Assembly: GCA_009760855.2 (NCBI GenBank)
Contig: WPIO01000005.1
Coordinates: 8,404,001 to 8,468,000 of the forward strand
Reading direction: 5' to 3'
DNA length: 64,000 bases
From: Cristatella mucedo
Lineage: Eukaryota > Bryozoa > Phylactolaemata > Cristatellidae
Part shown: positions 49,480 to 61,359 of the stretch, in pieces
How the letters are laid out: each line of letters opens with the position of its first letter
Position numbering within the stretch: the first letter of the stretch is position 1
Notes under the pieces: generated by a model
What the model was told of the DNA's origin: nothing
The model's database searches: none
Seen by the model: only the letters and a program-made list of their open reading frames with translations
Program-made: the position numbers and the translations under genes

Positions 49480-52400
49480 ATACCCTCACTATCCTCTCAC
49501 CTTGACGTAAACGCAACTCCACGTTCCTCGTCCAATGCCCGCTCGGCCCCTTAATCTATTCATCCACGACGGTACTAAATATCTTCGCAACATACATCAC
49601 ACGTCGTCGTTAGAAGAACTCCTCCTCCTTCGCATCTAACTTGACTCAGGACGAGACCCAACCTCCCTCCATCATCGTTGACGGCACACTGTCGCATTGC
49701 TCCATATGCCACTCCACCTGAGACTCATCGCCCTGTCCCGGTGCCGACCCCCTCTGCCGCACCGGTTCATATACCTCAGTCTAGGAACAGCTGTCACCGA
49801 CTCCTACAGACTCTCCACATTCACACTGCAAGTTCGTCGAGTTGTGGCTACTCGTGTACCGGCCAGCGAGTGGGCGAACGACTGGCACGGCCCTTCATGG
49901 CTTCCATCCTTCTCCTAAGAGAGGACAGGTTGTCGTTTGCCCGATGCACGGTCAAGGATCACGAGTGAAGGCACCAACGCATCCCTCCCGAGCCTCCGCA
50001 GTCTCAACCTGACGGCTCTGCATCTGGTGTCATGGGATACGAAGTGTGCCTCGCATCTGCAACGCCTCCACGCATCCAACCGCACGAAGGCCGTTCACGA
50101 GAACCTGCTGCCAGCGCTGAAGTACTTCACGGGTGACCTAGCAACCTACCGCTCCCACTGTGAGGCCGAGTCACTGGCCTGGCCTGTTGACAATCGCCGC
50201 CTGCAGAATCTACTCGCCTGGACCACCCCTTCTCACAGACTCAGAAATCCAGCCTGATGATGCTATCGGAGGAGGACGTCGCCCCCACCATCGCAGAGCT
50301 TGCAACACGTCTCCGGGCAGACTACCACTTACTCTTCGTTGACCCGGGGTGCAGGCTTATTGTGTGCATCCTAAACGGCTGCTTCCACTTCGGGAAAATC
50401 CCATACGCGTGGAAAACGGGTTTCACGATTAATATCAACAAGAAGAGCGACCCAAGCATGCCTGGTAACTTCCGTCCCGTCAAGCTCTTGCTCACTCTAT
50501 ACAGGCTGCTCTCGGGAAGCCTGGCCAGGGGCTGGGAAAGTTTAAGGGTCTCTGAGGGCTGCTGGAGACGCAGCAAAAGGACTTTGTCCCGGGTGTGGAA
50601 GGCTGCCTAGAGCAGTTCTTTCTTGTGGAGAGTGCCTTTGAATAGGCTAGAGATCCACAGGGCGCTGGCGTTGTGTACTTGGCGTTTCTCGACCTGCAGA
50701 ATGCCTTCGGCACCATCCCATACGTCTCCCTTCTCAGTGTTCTTCGGCATGCCGGAGTGGATGAGAGATTCTGCAGGTCTGAAGAGCGCCTCTATGCCGG
50801 CTCGCTCCTGGAGCTTCGGGTTCGCGACAATAGGCTGGTGGCGTTTCCGACGACTGCCTGCGTCCGGCTGGGTAAACCCCTATCGCCGATCCTCTTAGAT
50901 CTGGCGATGGAACCGGTTGTCAGAACCGCTGCCAGCATAAATGAGTCCTGCTTCCAGCTTGGTGGAAGCTCCCTGTCGGTCTGTGCCTCGGCTGATGACC
51001 TCTCCTTGCTCTCAGGCACATCTCCTGGTCTCCAGTCCCTCGTGTCTGCAGCTGAACAGGCTTCGTCGGCTCTGGGGATCCAGTTCCGGCTGGCGAAGTG
51101 CTGTGCCGTCGCCCATTAGCTTGCGAAGGCCGTTCCCGTCTCAATCACCATACACGACAGGCGCATCTCCAAGCTGCCGGAGAAATAGTCCATGGCCTAC
51201 CTCGGAGCCCCGAAGAGTGTCGAGCAGCCCAGGGCTGAAATAGAGCAGGCCTGCTTTTCCTTTGCGAATGACATTAATCTGCTTCAGGCCAGCCTTTCAC
51301 GCCCCCAGCAAAAACTTGATGCCTTGCGGACTTTCCTGCTTCCCGTCTTATGTCCAAGGATGCTTTGCAGCCAGCCGAAAAGGCTCTGATGGAGCTATGT
51401 AGCTTCGCGTGTGGTCGGCTGAACTTTGGATTGGCATATTTTCCGTTGGCGCCTAGCTCGGTGGCCCGGCTTGGCTCGACCCATTTCGGGACGAACGCTT
51501 CCATCATGCGTGCTGTACAAGCCTGTCGCATGCTTTGCTCGCCTGACGCGTGCGTTCGTCAAGTCGCTCGTCACCGACTAAACCTAACCGTTGCCAGCTT
51601 AAATGGCACGCAGTCATCTGATGAGGAGCGTTCGCGATATTTGAGCCCAGCAGCTTTCGGCCTCAGCACCAGGGTCGGCCAGATCTCGCCGTGGTCGGAC
51701 GGGCGTAAGTGCCTCAAGCAGCTCTCCTGCCGCCTTTCGCTTTCCGGCCCTGAAGTGCTTGCTGTGTCCACTGACTCTGCTGGCATCGAGCACTGGTTCG
51801 TGCCGCTAGTGGTTATCGCGAAGCTGCGGGAGTTCGATAGGCTCGTGGAAGGCCGTGCTTTCGCGGCCCATCCTGCACAGGGCAGGGTCAGCCGCTACCT
51901 GGCCAAGGACAGATTCACCACCCACAGTCACTTTCTGACCATGGGTCTCGGCCTGTTGTTCGAGCCTGTCGGTTCGCGTACCGAGCGCGCCTGGACGTGC
52001 TGCCAGTGGCTGCTGCCAGGAGCCGGGCATACCCTGGGACGGTTACCAGCTTCCGCCTATGTCGCACGGAAGCAGAGACCGTTTGCCACTTGCTGAGCCA
52101 CTGCCGGCCGATGCTGCACGCAATTACGGCGTGACACAACCTGGTTCTGGGCTGCCTAATTGGAGCTCTTCCGGCTACCGCTCTCAACTGCATGTCGGCT
52201 GGCTGTGCCCTCCGGCTTGCCGCTGATCTTGCTCTCAAGCCGGACCTGGTCATTGACAACGGCACTGATTTAGTAATTGTGGTTGTAAGGGTGCCATTCG
52301 ACAGCAGCGAGGATGCTCTGATTGTGGCGGCCCGGAATAATTCAGATGAATATGCAGCCGTTGCCCGGTATTTCCTGACCTCTGGCTACCGATTGACAGT

Positions 52401-52620
52401 GGTGAGGCCCTTCGTGGTCGGGGCTCTCAGCAGCTGGTGGTCAAACAATGAAGTTTGCCTGGTTTGCCTCGGCATTCCTTACACGGAGAGAAAGACATTG
52501 AGGTGGCACTGCGACTCCATCACCGGTTCGAAAGTCGTATGGTTCCTGTTCCTGAACCGGGAGGCTCGGGTGGCATCCGCAACCCCAGCATGACTGGACA
52601 CGTCCGGCTAATGTATATAT
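49480..52620 (+). mobile_element. R2/NeSL-type LINE with restriction-like endonuclease, inactive
   Basis: Across shifting frames the + strand keeps RT motif A (VYLAFLDLQNAFGTIPYVSL), motif B (LGKPLSPILLDLAMEPVVR), motif C (SVCASADDLSLLSG, normally AYADD) and LGIQFRLAKC. It also has MAYLGAP, a CRTE..TVCHLLSHC zinc-knuckle-like block and a C-terminal KPDLVIDNGTDLVIVVV segment with GALSSWW. The PD...D endonuclease core with the closing VGalGsW motif is known from R2, NeSL and related site-specific LINEs. Stops and frameshifts break all domains, and no target site could be recognised at the ends. The 5' part (49.5-50.2 kb) is the least certain. Confidence 0.8.
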
Positions 52621-52627
52621 TTAAGTT

Positions 52628-52775
52628 AAACAATTTGTATAGCGGCAGAAATGCCCAACCGGTTATCACCACTGTTTGCAGTTGGCAATAAAGGATCGCC
52701 AACTGCAGAATTATTACTTAAGATCTTGTTCGTGAAGAGCGAGCACCTTACCTCCTGAGCTATCGAGGCCCAATA
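52628..52775 (-). mobile_element. SINE family B, well-preserved head
   Basis: On the - strand: gggcctcgatagctcaggag / gtaaggtgctcgctcttcac, a clear tRNA-like 5' end. The body is gcgatcctttattgccaact and ggtgataaccggttggg. It abuts the end of the R2-like element. Confidence 0.75.
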
Positions 52776-52989
52776 GATTTGACTTCTCTATTCTTAATTC
52801 TCTTTCCGGAACTCAGTGAGGCATAGATATATTTTCAGTGTATTGTGATCGCTGCAGTTGGGCTGATTGATTTTTTAACTCTGCAGATCTGATAGCTTTC
52901 ATGCAGAGCTAATTGCTATGCATTTGATTTAAGCAGGGGTAGTAGTTTTACAAAACTATGATAAGAGAAGTTAGTAGGGTTCATCGTTG

Positions 52990-53130
52990 CCGAGCTGGTT
53001 TGGTCAAGTGGTTAAGGTGCTCGCCCCGACCAAGGTATGACTGAGGTCGCTCGAGCCCCGAGGCATATGTGAAGCGCCTGAATAGAGATTAAGTTCTTTT
53101 GGGGTGCTATATAAATGAATTACATAAATG
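52990..53130 (+). mobile_element. SINE family A, best-preserved copy
   Basis: Head gccgagctggtttggtcaag / tggttaaggtgctcgccccg, a good A-box-like region. The B-box region tcgctcgagccccgagg has a small deletion. The tail is gcgcctgaatagagattaag / ttcttttggggtgctatata followed by duplicated ATGAATTAC. Confidence 0.82.
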
Positions 53131-53139
53131 AATTACAAC

Positions 53140-54035
53140 CTTAAGCCTAGACAAAGTAAGCATACGACAATAGATTGCTTGAAAGAAAATAACTGAAGCC
53201 AACGGAAAAGAAAATTTGCTATACTGTGCAGGTTGCAGATGATATTCCAGTCTGCGACGAATGCTCAGTCTTTTGTTACACGACAGGAAAACCTAGGTAT
53301 CACAGCCACCATCCTAAAATAATTTAGGTCAATGAAACATTGAAATATGTAGCTTTATACTTTTGTTGCTGTTCATCTGAGGAGCTCTTTAAGTTGTGGT
53401 TGCCTTAGTGACTAGTTCTAGACTTGCTTCTTTTCACAATCAATCCACCTCCTTTAAATGAGGTCATTGCCCTACGCAAATTTGTCTAGAATTTCTGCGC
53501 CAATGAAACCGATTTATACCCAGCTCTCGACCCTTCTGAGCTTGGTACATCGCTGGAATCATTCAATGCACCTGCATTCTGCATAGGATACATTCGCATT
53601 TGAATGAAAACTAATTTTCTAAAGGTGATAGGGCTGACCTAGTGTCACCTCAAAGTTGGAAGACTAAAACCTTCATAGGTTCTGCTAGTATCCGTTGACT
53701 GAAGTCTGCCGGTAATTTTATCATGCAACTGCAACAGTACTTAAGTTAGCCTACTTTCATGTAAGGTAAATTGCCAAATCTACCAGGGCATTAATAAGCT
53801 TTTAATCGCTTTCTGTTACGGTCAATTCCTGCAACGACCTTGTATTCTATAGGTCGTGGCTCAATACTCATCAGTTTTGGCCAGCTTCCCCTTCATCCAA
53901 GCGAAAACATGTTTATATCCTCACGGTGTACTTTGTATGGGTATCAGTGCATGACTTAGAGCCTTCGAATATTTGCAAGTCTTACTAACCATAGGTCGCG
54001 AGTGTCTTAATATTTGCTTTTTCATGGTTAATACG
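53140..54035. other. No recognised content
   Basis: AT-rich intergenic DNA between two SINEs. I see no exon or repeat shared with the rest of the window. Confidence 0.4.
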
Positions 54036-54039
54036 ATAA

Positions 54040-54215
54040 AAAATAGCTGATTTAACAGCCTCTTTTTGAATAGCAACAGAAGAGCATTTACGGCTATCAC
54101 CACCGCTTGCAGTGGCGATAAAGGATCGCCCACCACAGGATTCGAACCCTAGACCTCGGGGCCGAGGTCGTGAAAAGCAACCGCCTTACCTAGTGAACCG
54201 TTGCGGCTCACCAGG
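54040..54215 (-). mobile_element. SINE family B
   Basis: On the - strand the head ggtaaggcggttgcttttca and the B-box gggttcgaatcctgtggtgg are followed by gcgatcctttatcgccactg, the ggtggtgatagccgtaaatg body and gaggctgttaaatcagc. It is very similar to the 39.3 kb copy. Confidence 0.75.
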
Positions 54216-54731
54216 TACACGTCAGTATCACTTGGTAACAGTTTCTTTTTTAGCGGAGGCTAGAGACCAAGTTCTCTTATAGCGCTATTGAGGTGATCTA
54301 CGATTATCATTACAATAACAATAGTAATGAAGATCAAAGCAAATTTTAGATTGCACTGGGACTGCTCTCAGGTTTAGCCAAGATACTAGCTCTTGCCTTT
54401 ATGGGTCTGACTAGGGCACCTAGAGCAACCCGTAGCCGGCGGATTAGCCAAGTAGAATTGGGTAGGGGGGGGGACACATTAGTTAACCGGAAGCGGAGCA
54501 GCTCGGTGTCATTCTGACAGCAAGATCCGTTCAGGTTAGAATGGAGCTTTTGTCAGACAAAGAGCGGTCGGGATGTGGACCGACTACTGTACTCCATTAA
54601 ACAAAGAGCGAAAGGATGGCAAGCTGGTGTAGGAGCCATCTAATAAATTACAGGCAGAAGCGAATAAGCCTGAGGACGGACACCAAGAGCTAGGATCCGA
54701 CAAAAATAGCAGCTACGCTCAAGGTCAAGAG

Positions 54732-54732
<1 letters not shown>

Positions 54733-54801
<69 letters not shown>
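54733..54801. repeat. (GA)n microsatellite
   Basis: About 33 GA units ending in AAAGAAAGAG and a short GT run. The Arg-Glu repeat frame over it is an artefact. Confidence 0.95.
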
Positions 54802-54805
<4 letters not shown>

Positions 54806-54939
54806 AAGAGTGTGTGTGTATTAACGAGACAACTGACAGAGCTCGGGGCTGCAGCTTCGGTAGTTGATGCGAGACTTCGCCTCGAAAGCGCGAGAGTCGG
54901 ACCTACGGCGACGAACAGCTAAGTGCAGCTTAGGATGCG

Positions 54940-55300
54940 TGGTTGTGTTATGTCGGGTACTCAGCTAGCTGCTCATATCTTCGGGTGCTGTAGCGGTCCG
55001 CCTTTGGGATCGGGACCGTCGTTAGCGACGCAGGCGTAGGGTAGCTTATTGTAGTCGGGCTTGGCGAGTTCTCAGGCAGTTAACTCCGTCGGTCCCGTGC
55101 GCACCGCGTAAAAGCATAGGGTAGTTTATTATACTCGGGCTTCGGGAGTTCGCGTAGTTAACTCCGTCAGTCCGGTGCGCGCCGCGTAAAGTGCTTGCAC
55201 CAGCGCGTAACTATTACTAACAGGCCCACAATAAACTGTTACTTTCGGCACCCAGTTGTGGCCGCTTGTGTTTTCACCGCGCTGCAGTTCTGCACTACAC
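54940..55300 (+). mobile_element. Possible LTR-like sequence with internal tandem duplication
   Basis: Starts near tgttatgtcgggtactcagc, contains two copies of an 80-bp unit (gggtagtttatt-, ctcgggctt-, agttaactccgtc-, gcgccgcgtaaa-like blocks at about 55037-55188) and a polyadenylation-like caataaactgttactttc. That arrangement recalls a Ty3-type solo LTR, but ends, target duplication and internal genes are not established. Confidence 0.35.
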
Positions 55301-55432
55301 CGTCCACCGGTAGAAAACCGAGAGACGAGTATATTTGCGGTTATAAGATCACCTAGATCGGATAATGAAGGCTAACTGACAGAAATGTTTCACTTTGACC
55401 TGAAGCATTCTAATAACTGTCTGCTAAATTTG

Positions 55433-55745
55433 AATAATAATAAAAATAATAATAATATTGCACTTGATAAAGCGCCCTCAGAGAACTTAATCTCTTTCTA
55501 GGCGCTTTACATTTGCTGCAAAGTGATACGCAATAGAATAGTAAGTAAAATCATGCTTGAAAAACAAACAAAATGAATACCATAGTTAGGGGTGACATGC
55601 ACAGGGTCAGCATGCAAATGTGGTTAGTGGCAGCATGCACAGTGTCAGCACGCATAAGCACAACATGGACGAATCACAGGGACCCACTAAATGCTGTCCT
55701 AAATAGGTGTGTTTTTAAGTTTCTTTTAAATGTGAATAAAGTTGA
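55433..55745 (-). mobile_element. L2-like LINE, 5'-truncated 3' end
   Basis: (TAA)-like tail, intact stem agcgccctcagagaacttaa / tctctttctaggcgctttac and untranslated blocks, ending in ttttaagtttcttttaaatg, which is the start of the C-terminal coding block. Confidence 0.82.
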
Positions 55746-55799
55746 TAGAAAAATGATGTGCTCCATTTTGAGCTACTTGAAGATAGGTGTATCTGCATT

Positions 55800-57236
55800 T
55801 TAATCCGAAAAGGCACTGGAGCTTGAGGGCTAACAAATTGGCATCATCCAAATAGTAAAGTGTGTGTGCGTCTGAGTTGCAGTACACTAAACCCTGCTTG
55901 TTTTCCTTATGTAGCTGGGCCATTATAATTTAGGCCATGACAAAAACTAGTGCAAGTGAGCAGTTGAAATCGAGTACCTGATAAAAGGTGCAGCAAGTAA
56001 TTAAGTCGATGGGCTAGTGCATTTCCTAATGGCAAGTACCAAGGGTATATTACTCATACATTTGCAGGACTAGAGAGGTCCATAGAGTAGCTCTTCGTTA
56101 TCAAAATAATCTCCCAGGTTAAAGCGTCGATGGAAATTATTTGAAGCTTAATAACAAATTCTTTGGACTAACCTCGCTGGTGGCACTAATAAAATATTTG
56201 CCAGTAGGTTATGTAAAGCTCGGCAGTCACCAACATTTTTTGAATGCTCGTCAAAAGGAAAATCTTTCTTTTGCTCTCGTTCTTAATGCATGTCATCACT
56301 CTTTCGATTGAGAAAAAACCTCGAACCTAGTTCCTATATGTAATCAATAGCTACTCGCTACGGGCTTCGTGTGCTGCATCAAGAACAAGCTTACGGAAGT
56401 CTGTCACCTGAAAAGGAAACTGTGGCGAGTACTTAGTACGCAGCCAATGAAATTCTCTGCGAGATACTATTCAAGTTCTGAAAGAGACCATGTAGTCAAT
56501 CGACTTTTCTGAATTCTTATATTGTGTGCATAGGTATTTAAAAGATATTCATTAACCAATCATTGGACCCTACCGGCATATTGCTGCTGGCTCTTGAGAA
56601 GCACAGCTAAAAGGCAAATCCGTCTACTATTGGTTTGCTTAGTTGCACAGTCGTTGAAATAGATAATTTACCACCATTAGTCCCCAGCCATTTCATTTTG
56701 AATAATTCCTGACTTCGAGCCCCACAAAGATGCATATCGCTATAAAACTTGGCTCCCTCTTCTGCATAAAAAATCAGGAAAATACAGCTTTGTTCAAGTG
56801 GCACCGAAGCCGATGTCTATTCCAACCATAGCAATAGTCTCCAGCTAGTATTATTTGTACCTAGCTTTTTAATTCTTCAAGCCAAGCTTGATTTGAGTCA
56901 ATCTCCAAGAACTGAACGTAATCAGATCATAAGCTAACCCAGCTTAAAGCTGAGTCTACCCAGTAAAAATTCAACATAGATATTCATAGCAATACAGGTT
57001 TAAGTAGTTTTCCCGCCAATAAAATTAGATCAGAAATAGCAGTTGCTATCATTTTTATATTCTACTTGTAGCTGAATTTTTTTTTATTAAATCGGTAAAA
57101 AAAATCCCTACGATAGAAAAGACGCTAGATACGGAGAAATGGATAAATTAGCAGTGCCAAACTACGACAGTTTCACGAACTATATGGGTTTAATAGTATC
57201 AGGTTATCGAATACTTGTAAAACAGTTTACTTCACA
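55800..57236. other. No recognised content
   Basis: AT-rich DNA with only short open frames. It may include the 3' flank of the possible gene ending at 57237. Confidence 0.4.
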
Positions 57237-57502
57237 TTAAATTCGATCAAAGCAAGATGATACGGCTGCAGTTGTTGCCTGCTTTGTCAGAGATGAGAGT
57301 AGTAAGCACGTCGTGAGTCCATTTACGCTTCTTTCAAAGTGATAAGTGCTGCAAGCTGGCAACTGTGCACATGCAACAGCGCATCCTATTGAGGATGCGA
57401 TGTCACCGAGTCTTTCCAGAATATGAACATCCGAAGAGGTCAAACAGGCATCGGGAGATGTGGCATTAAACGTAACATCGGTCCGATTGACTTGTTCGTT
57501 AT
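57237..57502 (-). CDS. Candidate terminal exon, PAN/apple-like cysteine-rich domain
   Basis: The acceptor is ctttctatatttaag. The frame runs 87 codons to TAA and reads RTDVTFNATSPDACLTSSDV, then GDIASSIGCAVACAQLPACS and TYHFERSVNGLTTCLLL, ending SSCFDRI. The spacing C...C....C.ty.F......tC.L is that of PAN/apple-like modules in secreted or membrane-anchored proteins, and the N-terminal part has an N-glycosylation sequon. It may belong with the CUB exon at 61238-61359 on the same strand. Confidence 0.5.
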
Positions 57503-58064
57503 CTTAAATATAGAAAGCAGACTCTGGCACTAGAAAGGGTACTTGCCGGAAAGCACATTGAGTAAAACACCGATGCCTTACGGCAATGCATGTCTGAAAA
57601 AATTTACTCCGTATTTCTGACGTGTTGACGGTAACAGAGCTGCACATTGCTTGCAAGACGCAATTTTTAAATGGCTAGGATACGGCAAAAGTAAATTACT
57701 TTTTGCTTGCAGGGCATAATTTTTAAATAGCTAGGATACCGCAAAAATACATCACGTTAATTTTAGCAAGGAAGGCGACCAATGTTACACTCGTAAACTT
57801 AGGCATCCAAGGTTTGCCTTTTTTGCTCTCTAGCGAGCTGCTGTCTGGCAAGTCAGATCGTAAATGAATTGAAATTGATAAGGCAACAGAAAACGGGCAC
57901 GGTTTAAGCTACTTTTGAAATATCCTTCAGTCAGAGGATAAACAATTGATAAGGTTTAGCACTACATGTAACTAGCACTCATTCCCTGGGTGAGTTTTGT
58001 GTCTCAGATTTCTAAATATCATTGTAAACAAAATCAAAGATATTGGTCCTGAGGTAAAGGCCAC

Positions 58065-58140
58065 CACGATCGAACGTAATAATTATACCTTTGTATAACA
58101 CCTCAAGAAAGGAATCTCTTTCCAGGCAACAAAAAACAGG
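58065..58140 (-). mobile_element. L2-like LINE tail remnant
   Basis: acacctcaagaaaggaatct / ctttccaggcaac retains part of the 3' stem only. Confidence 0.45.
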
Positions 58141-58489
58141 TTTAACATGTGAGTGTTTAACTCCTTTTCAAATATCCTTCAGTCAGATGATGTAATCATT
58201 GAGTCGCAACCAGTACCAAAGTTTAAAAAATTGTCCAAGGCGTCAGTTGCCTGGTAAAAACATCTAACTGCGAAAATTTTGCTACCAGGTTCTTTTCGGT
58301 CTTACCCAGTGGGAAAGCGCATTCCTGCAGTAAATCACGTTTTAATGCTACAGATAATCAAATAATACTGTTGCTTCGTGATACTTAAATGCTTCATAAT
58401 ATTACATCATACTTCGATGGAACTACACAATAAATGTACAACTAATTTTGCATAATAAATTTACACCTAATTTTAATTAATAAGAACAG

Positions 58490-59645
58490 TAATACACTTG
58501 GTAAAGCGCCCTCAGAGGACTCAATACTTTTCTAGGCGCTTTACGTATGCTGAAAAGGAAACAAGAATGACCGGTGAGTGGTATCATGCTTGATAAGCGA
58601 CAAGAATAAAATGGTTAGGGGTAACATGCACAAGTCCAGCATGCAAGTGTGGTTAGTGGCAGCATGCAACAGTGTCAGCACCCATGAGCACATAAAGGAC
58701 GAATCACAGGAACCCACTAGCTGTCATAAATAGCTGCGTTTTTAATTTCTTTTTAAATGTGGTCACGTTAGCGGATGTCTTGAGGGAAGTCAGGAGTGAA
58801 TTCTAGGTTTTGGGAGCATACAAATTAAGGCAAGGTCTCCAAAGGATTTGAGGCTTGAACGAGGTATAGGTAAAAAGTTAGATTCCGAAAAGCTGGTGGT
58901 ACGTTGCTTAGTCTTGTGGAGCAATAGATCTGACAGATAGGCTGGAGCCAAAAAATGAAGGGACCTAAAAGTGAGCAACAAAACCTTGAATTCTATCTGT
59001 TGCTTGACTGGTAGCCAGTGCAGGTCGGTGAGAAGTGGTGAGATTTGACAACTGCGACGCTTATGACAGACAAGCCTAGCTGAGGAATTTTGCACCAGCT
59101 GTAATCGCGTGATTGCACATGCCGGTAGGCCAGCAAGCAGTGAGTTACAGAAGTCAAGGCGGAATGTAAAAAATGCATGGACAAACTTAGATGTGGTATT
59201 CCTGTCTAAACAAGCCCGAGTTTTAGCAATATTATGTAGCTGAAAGTAGGCAGACTTGATTGTGGAGTTGATGGGGTCGTCTAACGAAATGCCACTTTGG
59301 AACATGACGCCTAGATTTCGTGCAGATTCAATGGATGATGTGCTGATTGAGCGGATTTTGAGCGTCAGCCATTCCGATTTCCGAATCAAACATGTGATTT
59401 GACCATAACTAGTAAGTTAGTTTTATCATCATTCAATTTAATAAAATTTGCCGCTATCCATGTGCGGATGTCATCAAACACGCAGCAAGGGAGTTGAAAG
59501 AATTTGAGCTGCTCGAAGGCTGGGAGGGATACAAAAAGTTCAACTGAGTGTCACCCGCAGAAAAGTGAAAGCCTAGATTGTGCTTGGCAATCACATCCGC
59601 AAGAGGTGAGTATAAACCGTGAAAAGAACCGGACCAAGCATGGAG
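58490..59645 (-). mobile_element. L2-like LINE with the longest open 3' frame
   Basis: A - strand frame of about 199 codons reads [55 protein letters not shown] and [20 protein letters not shown]. This is the thumb and C-terminal part of the L2-like RT, less decayed than in any other copy. The similarity continues to about 59645. The 3' stem (agcgccctcagaggactcaa / tacttttctaggcgctttac) is at the left end. Confidence 0.88.
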
Positions 59646-59669
59646 CTCATAACATAAACTCTAGGCACC

Positions 59670-60330
59670 AGGAAAGTTTATTCCGGCCCGTGCACTCAGG
59701 CGCCTACAGCTGGTGCAAAACTCTGCATATAGGCTCGTCTGTCGTCAGCATCTCAGTTGCCACAGCGCACTACTTCTCGCTGAACTGCACTGGCTCCGAA
59801 TCAAGCAGGGAATCGACTTTAAAGTTCTGTTACTCGTTTTTCGCTCACTTCATTCTCTGGCTCCAGCCATTTTGTCGAACTACCATCTTTTCACTCCAGG
59901 GATCGTACCATCAGCTATTCTTATTCAACTTGTTCAGGTATACCTCGTAACAGCCTCTAGGTCTTCGGACATCTTTTGGAAGCCTTCAGTTAATATGCTC
60001 CCAAGCCAGGAACTCAATCCCGAATAAGCGACATCCCTGACGTTAGGACATTAAAGGAAGCTTAGCACACATCTGCTTATCACAGCATTTAATGGGTCCC
60101 TTCGATTCGTCCTTTGCGTGCTCGTGCCTGCTGACACTGTACCTGCTACCAGTAACTACATTTGCATGTTGAATCGGAGCATGTCACTTGTAAGCCTTTG
60201 TTTAGCTTTATGCCATTAAGCATGTCGCCACCAACCTTAGGTCATGCTTTCTTTACAGCATCTGTAAAATGCCCAGATAAAATTCAGTTCTCCGAGGGCG
60301 CTTCAAAAATGTTCATTTTATACCATTTTG
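59670..60330 (+). mobile_element. L2-like LINE, 3' portion, inverted next to previous copy
   Basis: Reads LVCRQHLSCHSALLLAELHW and [20 protein letters not shown], matching the family. It ends in aaaattcagttctccgaggg / cgcttcaaaaatg and a TATTA-rich tail. Confidence 0.8.
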
Positions 60331-60489
60331 TCTTATTACTATTATTATTAAAAATCAGCAAAGATTTTAAATTTTGAAGCTCGCAATAATCTACTCACCA
60401 AAGATACCAAGGTGAGCTTTATTTTCAACTGAATCATACTTAAAGTCTTTCCTGCAGTGCGTGGATTGTGCGAAGTTTACTCAGTACTG

Positions 60490-60745
60490 ACCGATTTGTC
60501 ATTCTAAAGAGCCCAGAGCTGAATACTTGATTGCAACACGATTTCTATATAGTGCGCGGGACAATAAGTGACCAGATGAGCTGGTGAGCTGTTTTCCAAT
60601 GAACACACTGAAGGAGCGCTGAGGTAGCATAGATGGTCAGGCGCTAGCCAGTGAAGTGACATTAAAGCCAGGCTGAGGGTCTTGAAATCAATCTGAGGCT
60701 TGACAGGAAGCAAGCCACGTTCGGGCAGAGTTTGCGTGATTTCGT
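60490..60745 (-). mobile_element. LINE fragment, L2-like
   Basis: The - strand reads LLPVKPQIDFKTLSLALMSL then HWLAPDHLCYL, matching WLPVK..[14 protein letters not shown].LAP.yLsdLl. It has no 3' tail. Confidence 0.6.
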
Positions 60746-61237
60746 AGCTATGAAGTTAACTACGGACCTATAGAGCCGCCCAGCTTCGCTAGTTGTAGAC
60801 CATTAAGGGCGCACGCTGAAAGTTCTAAATAAAGCCAGTTGCATTACTCTTGATGGGTTGGTCACAATCCCGTGAACTTGTTTGTCCATCGTAGGGCTTG
60901 TCTAAGCGGGCCCTCATTTTTGAATTGTTTCAGAGCTAAAAAGTGGGTTTACTTGCTGGTGAAGTCAGGAGGGTTATTTAATGACAAGCAGTCTAAGCAA
61001 GCAGGCCCCGATTGTAGGGCAGCCCGTACTAGAGTGAAGGTAAAATCCATCATTTAGGCCTTTAGCAAACGTATTCGGGATTCGTAGCCACGGTGTAGTT
61101 TCTAGAATTTAAATATACGTTATTTTTATTGTATGTCATAATATTTAAAGAATCAGATAACCACTTAACATAAACGTTGGTTTTGAATATATGCGTTTGC
61201 AGTAAAGATATTCCCAAGCTTGAGGCAACCGTCTTAC

Positions 61238-61359
61238 CGTATGCAGTGAAGTTGGCAGTAAAGCCTTGGTTGGCTGCTAAGTAGCGAGCCTTAAATATAA
61301 CTGTCATATTCTCCGTGTCACTTATGATAGTTTGTAGATTGCCTTCACATTGGCATTGT
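61238..61359 (-). CDS. CUB-domain exon of an unidentified gene
   Basis: The acceptor is ctgtgctattgttgcag and the donor is gcatacg|gtaaga (phase 2 in, 1 out). It reads QCQCEGNLQTIISDTENMTV then IFKARYLAANQGFTANFTAY. This is the second half of a CUB domain (C....l..iiSs.n.m.v.F.s......GF.a.y.a). CUB modules occur in secreted and cell-surface proteins. The first half of the domain must be in another exon to the right, which I could not place with confidence. Confidence 0.6.

Noticed and set aside
9905-54215. tRNA genes at the SINE B and SINE A heads
   Set aside because: The A- and B-box-like parts are there, but the cloverleaf is incomplete and a common SINE body follows in every copy, so they are SINEs, not functional tRNA genes.
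54731-54922. Arg-Glu repeat frame
   Set aside because: Produced by the GA microsatellite.
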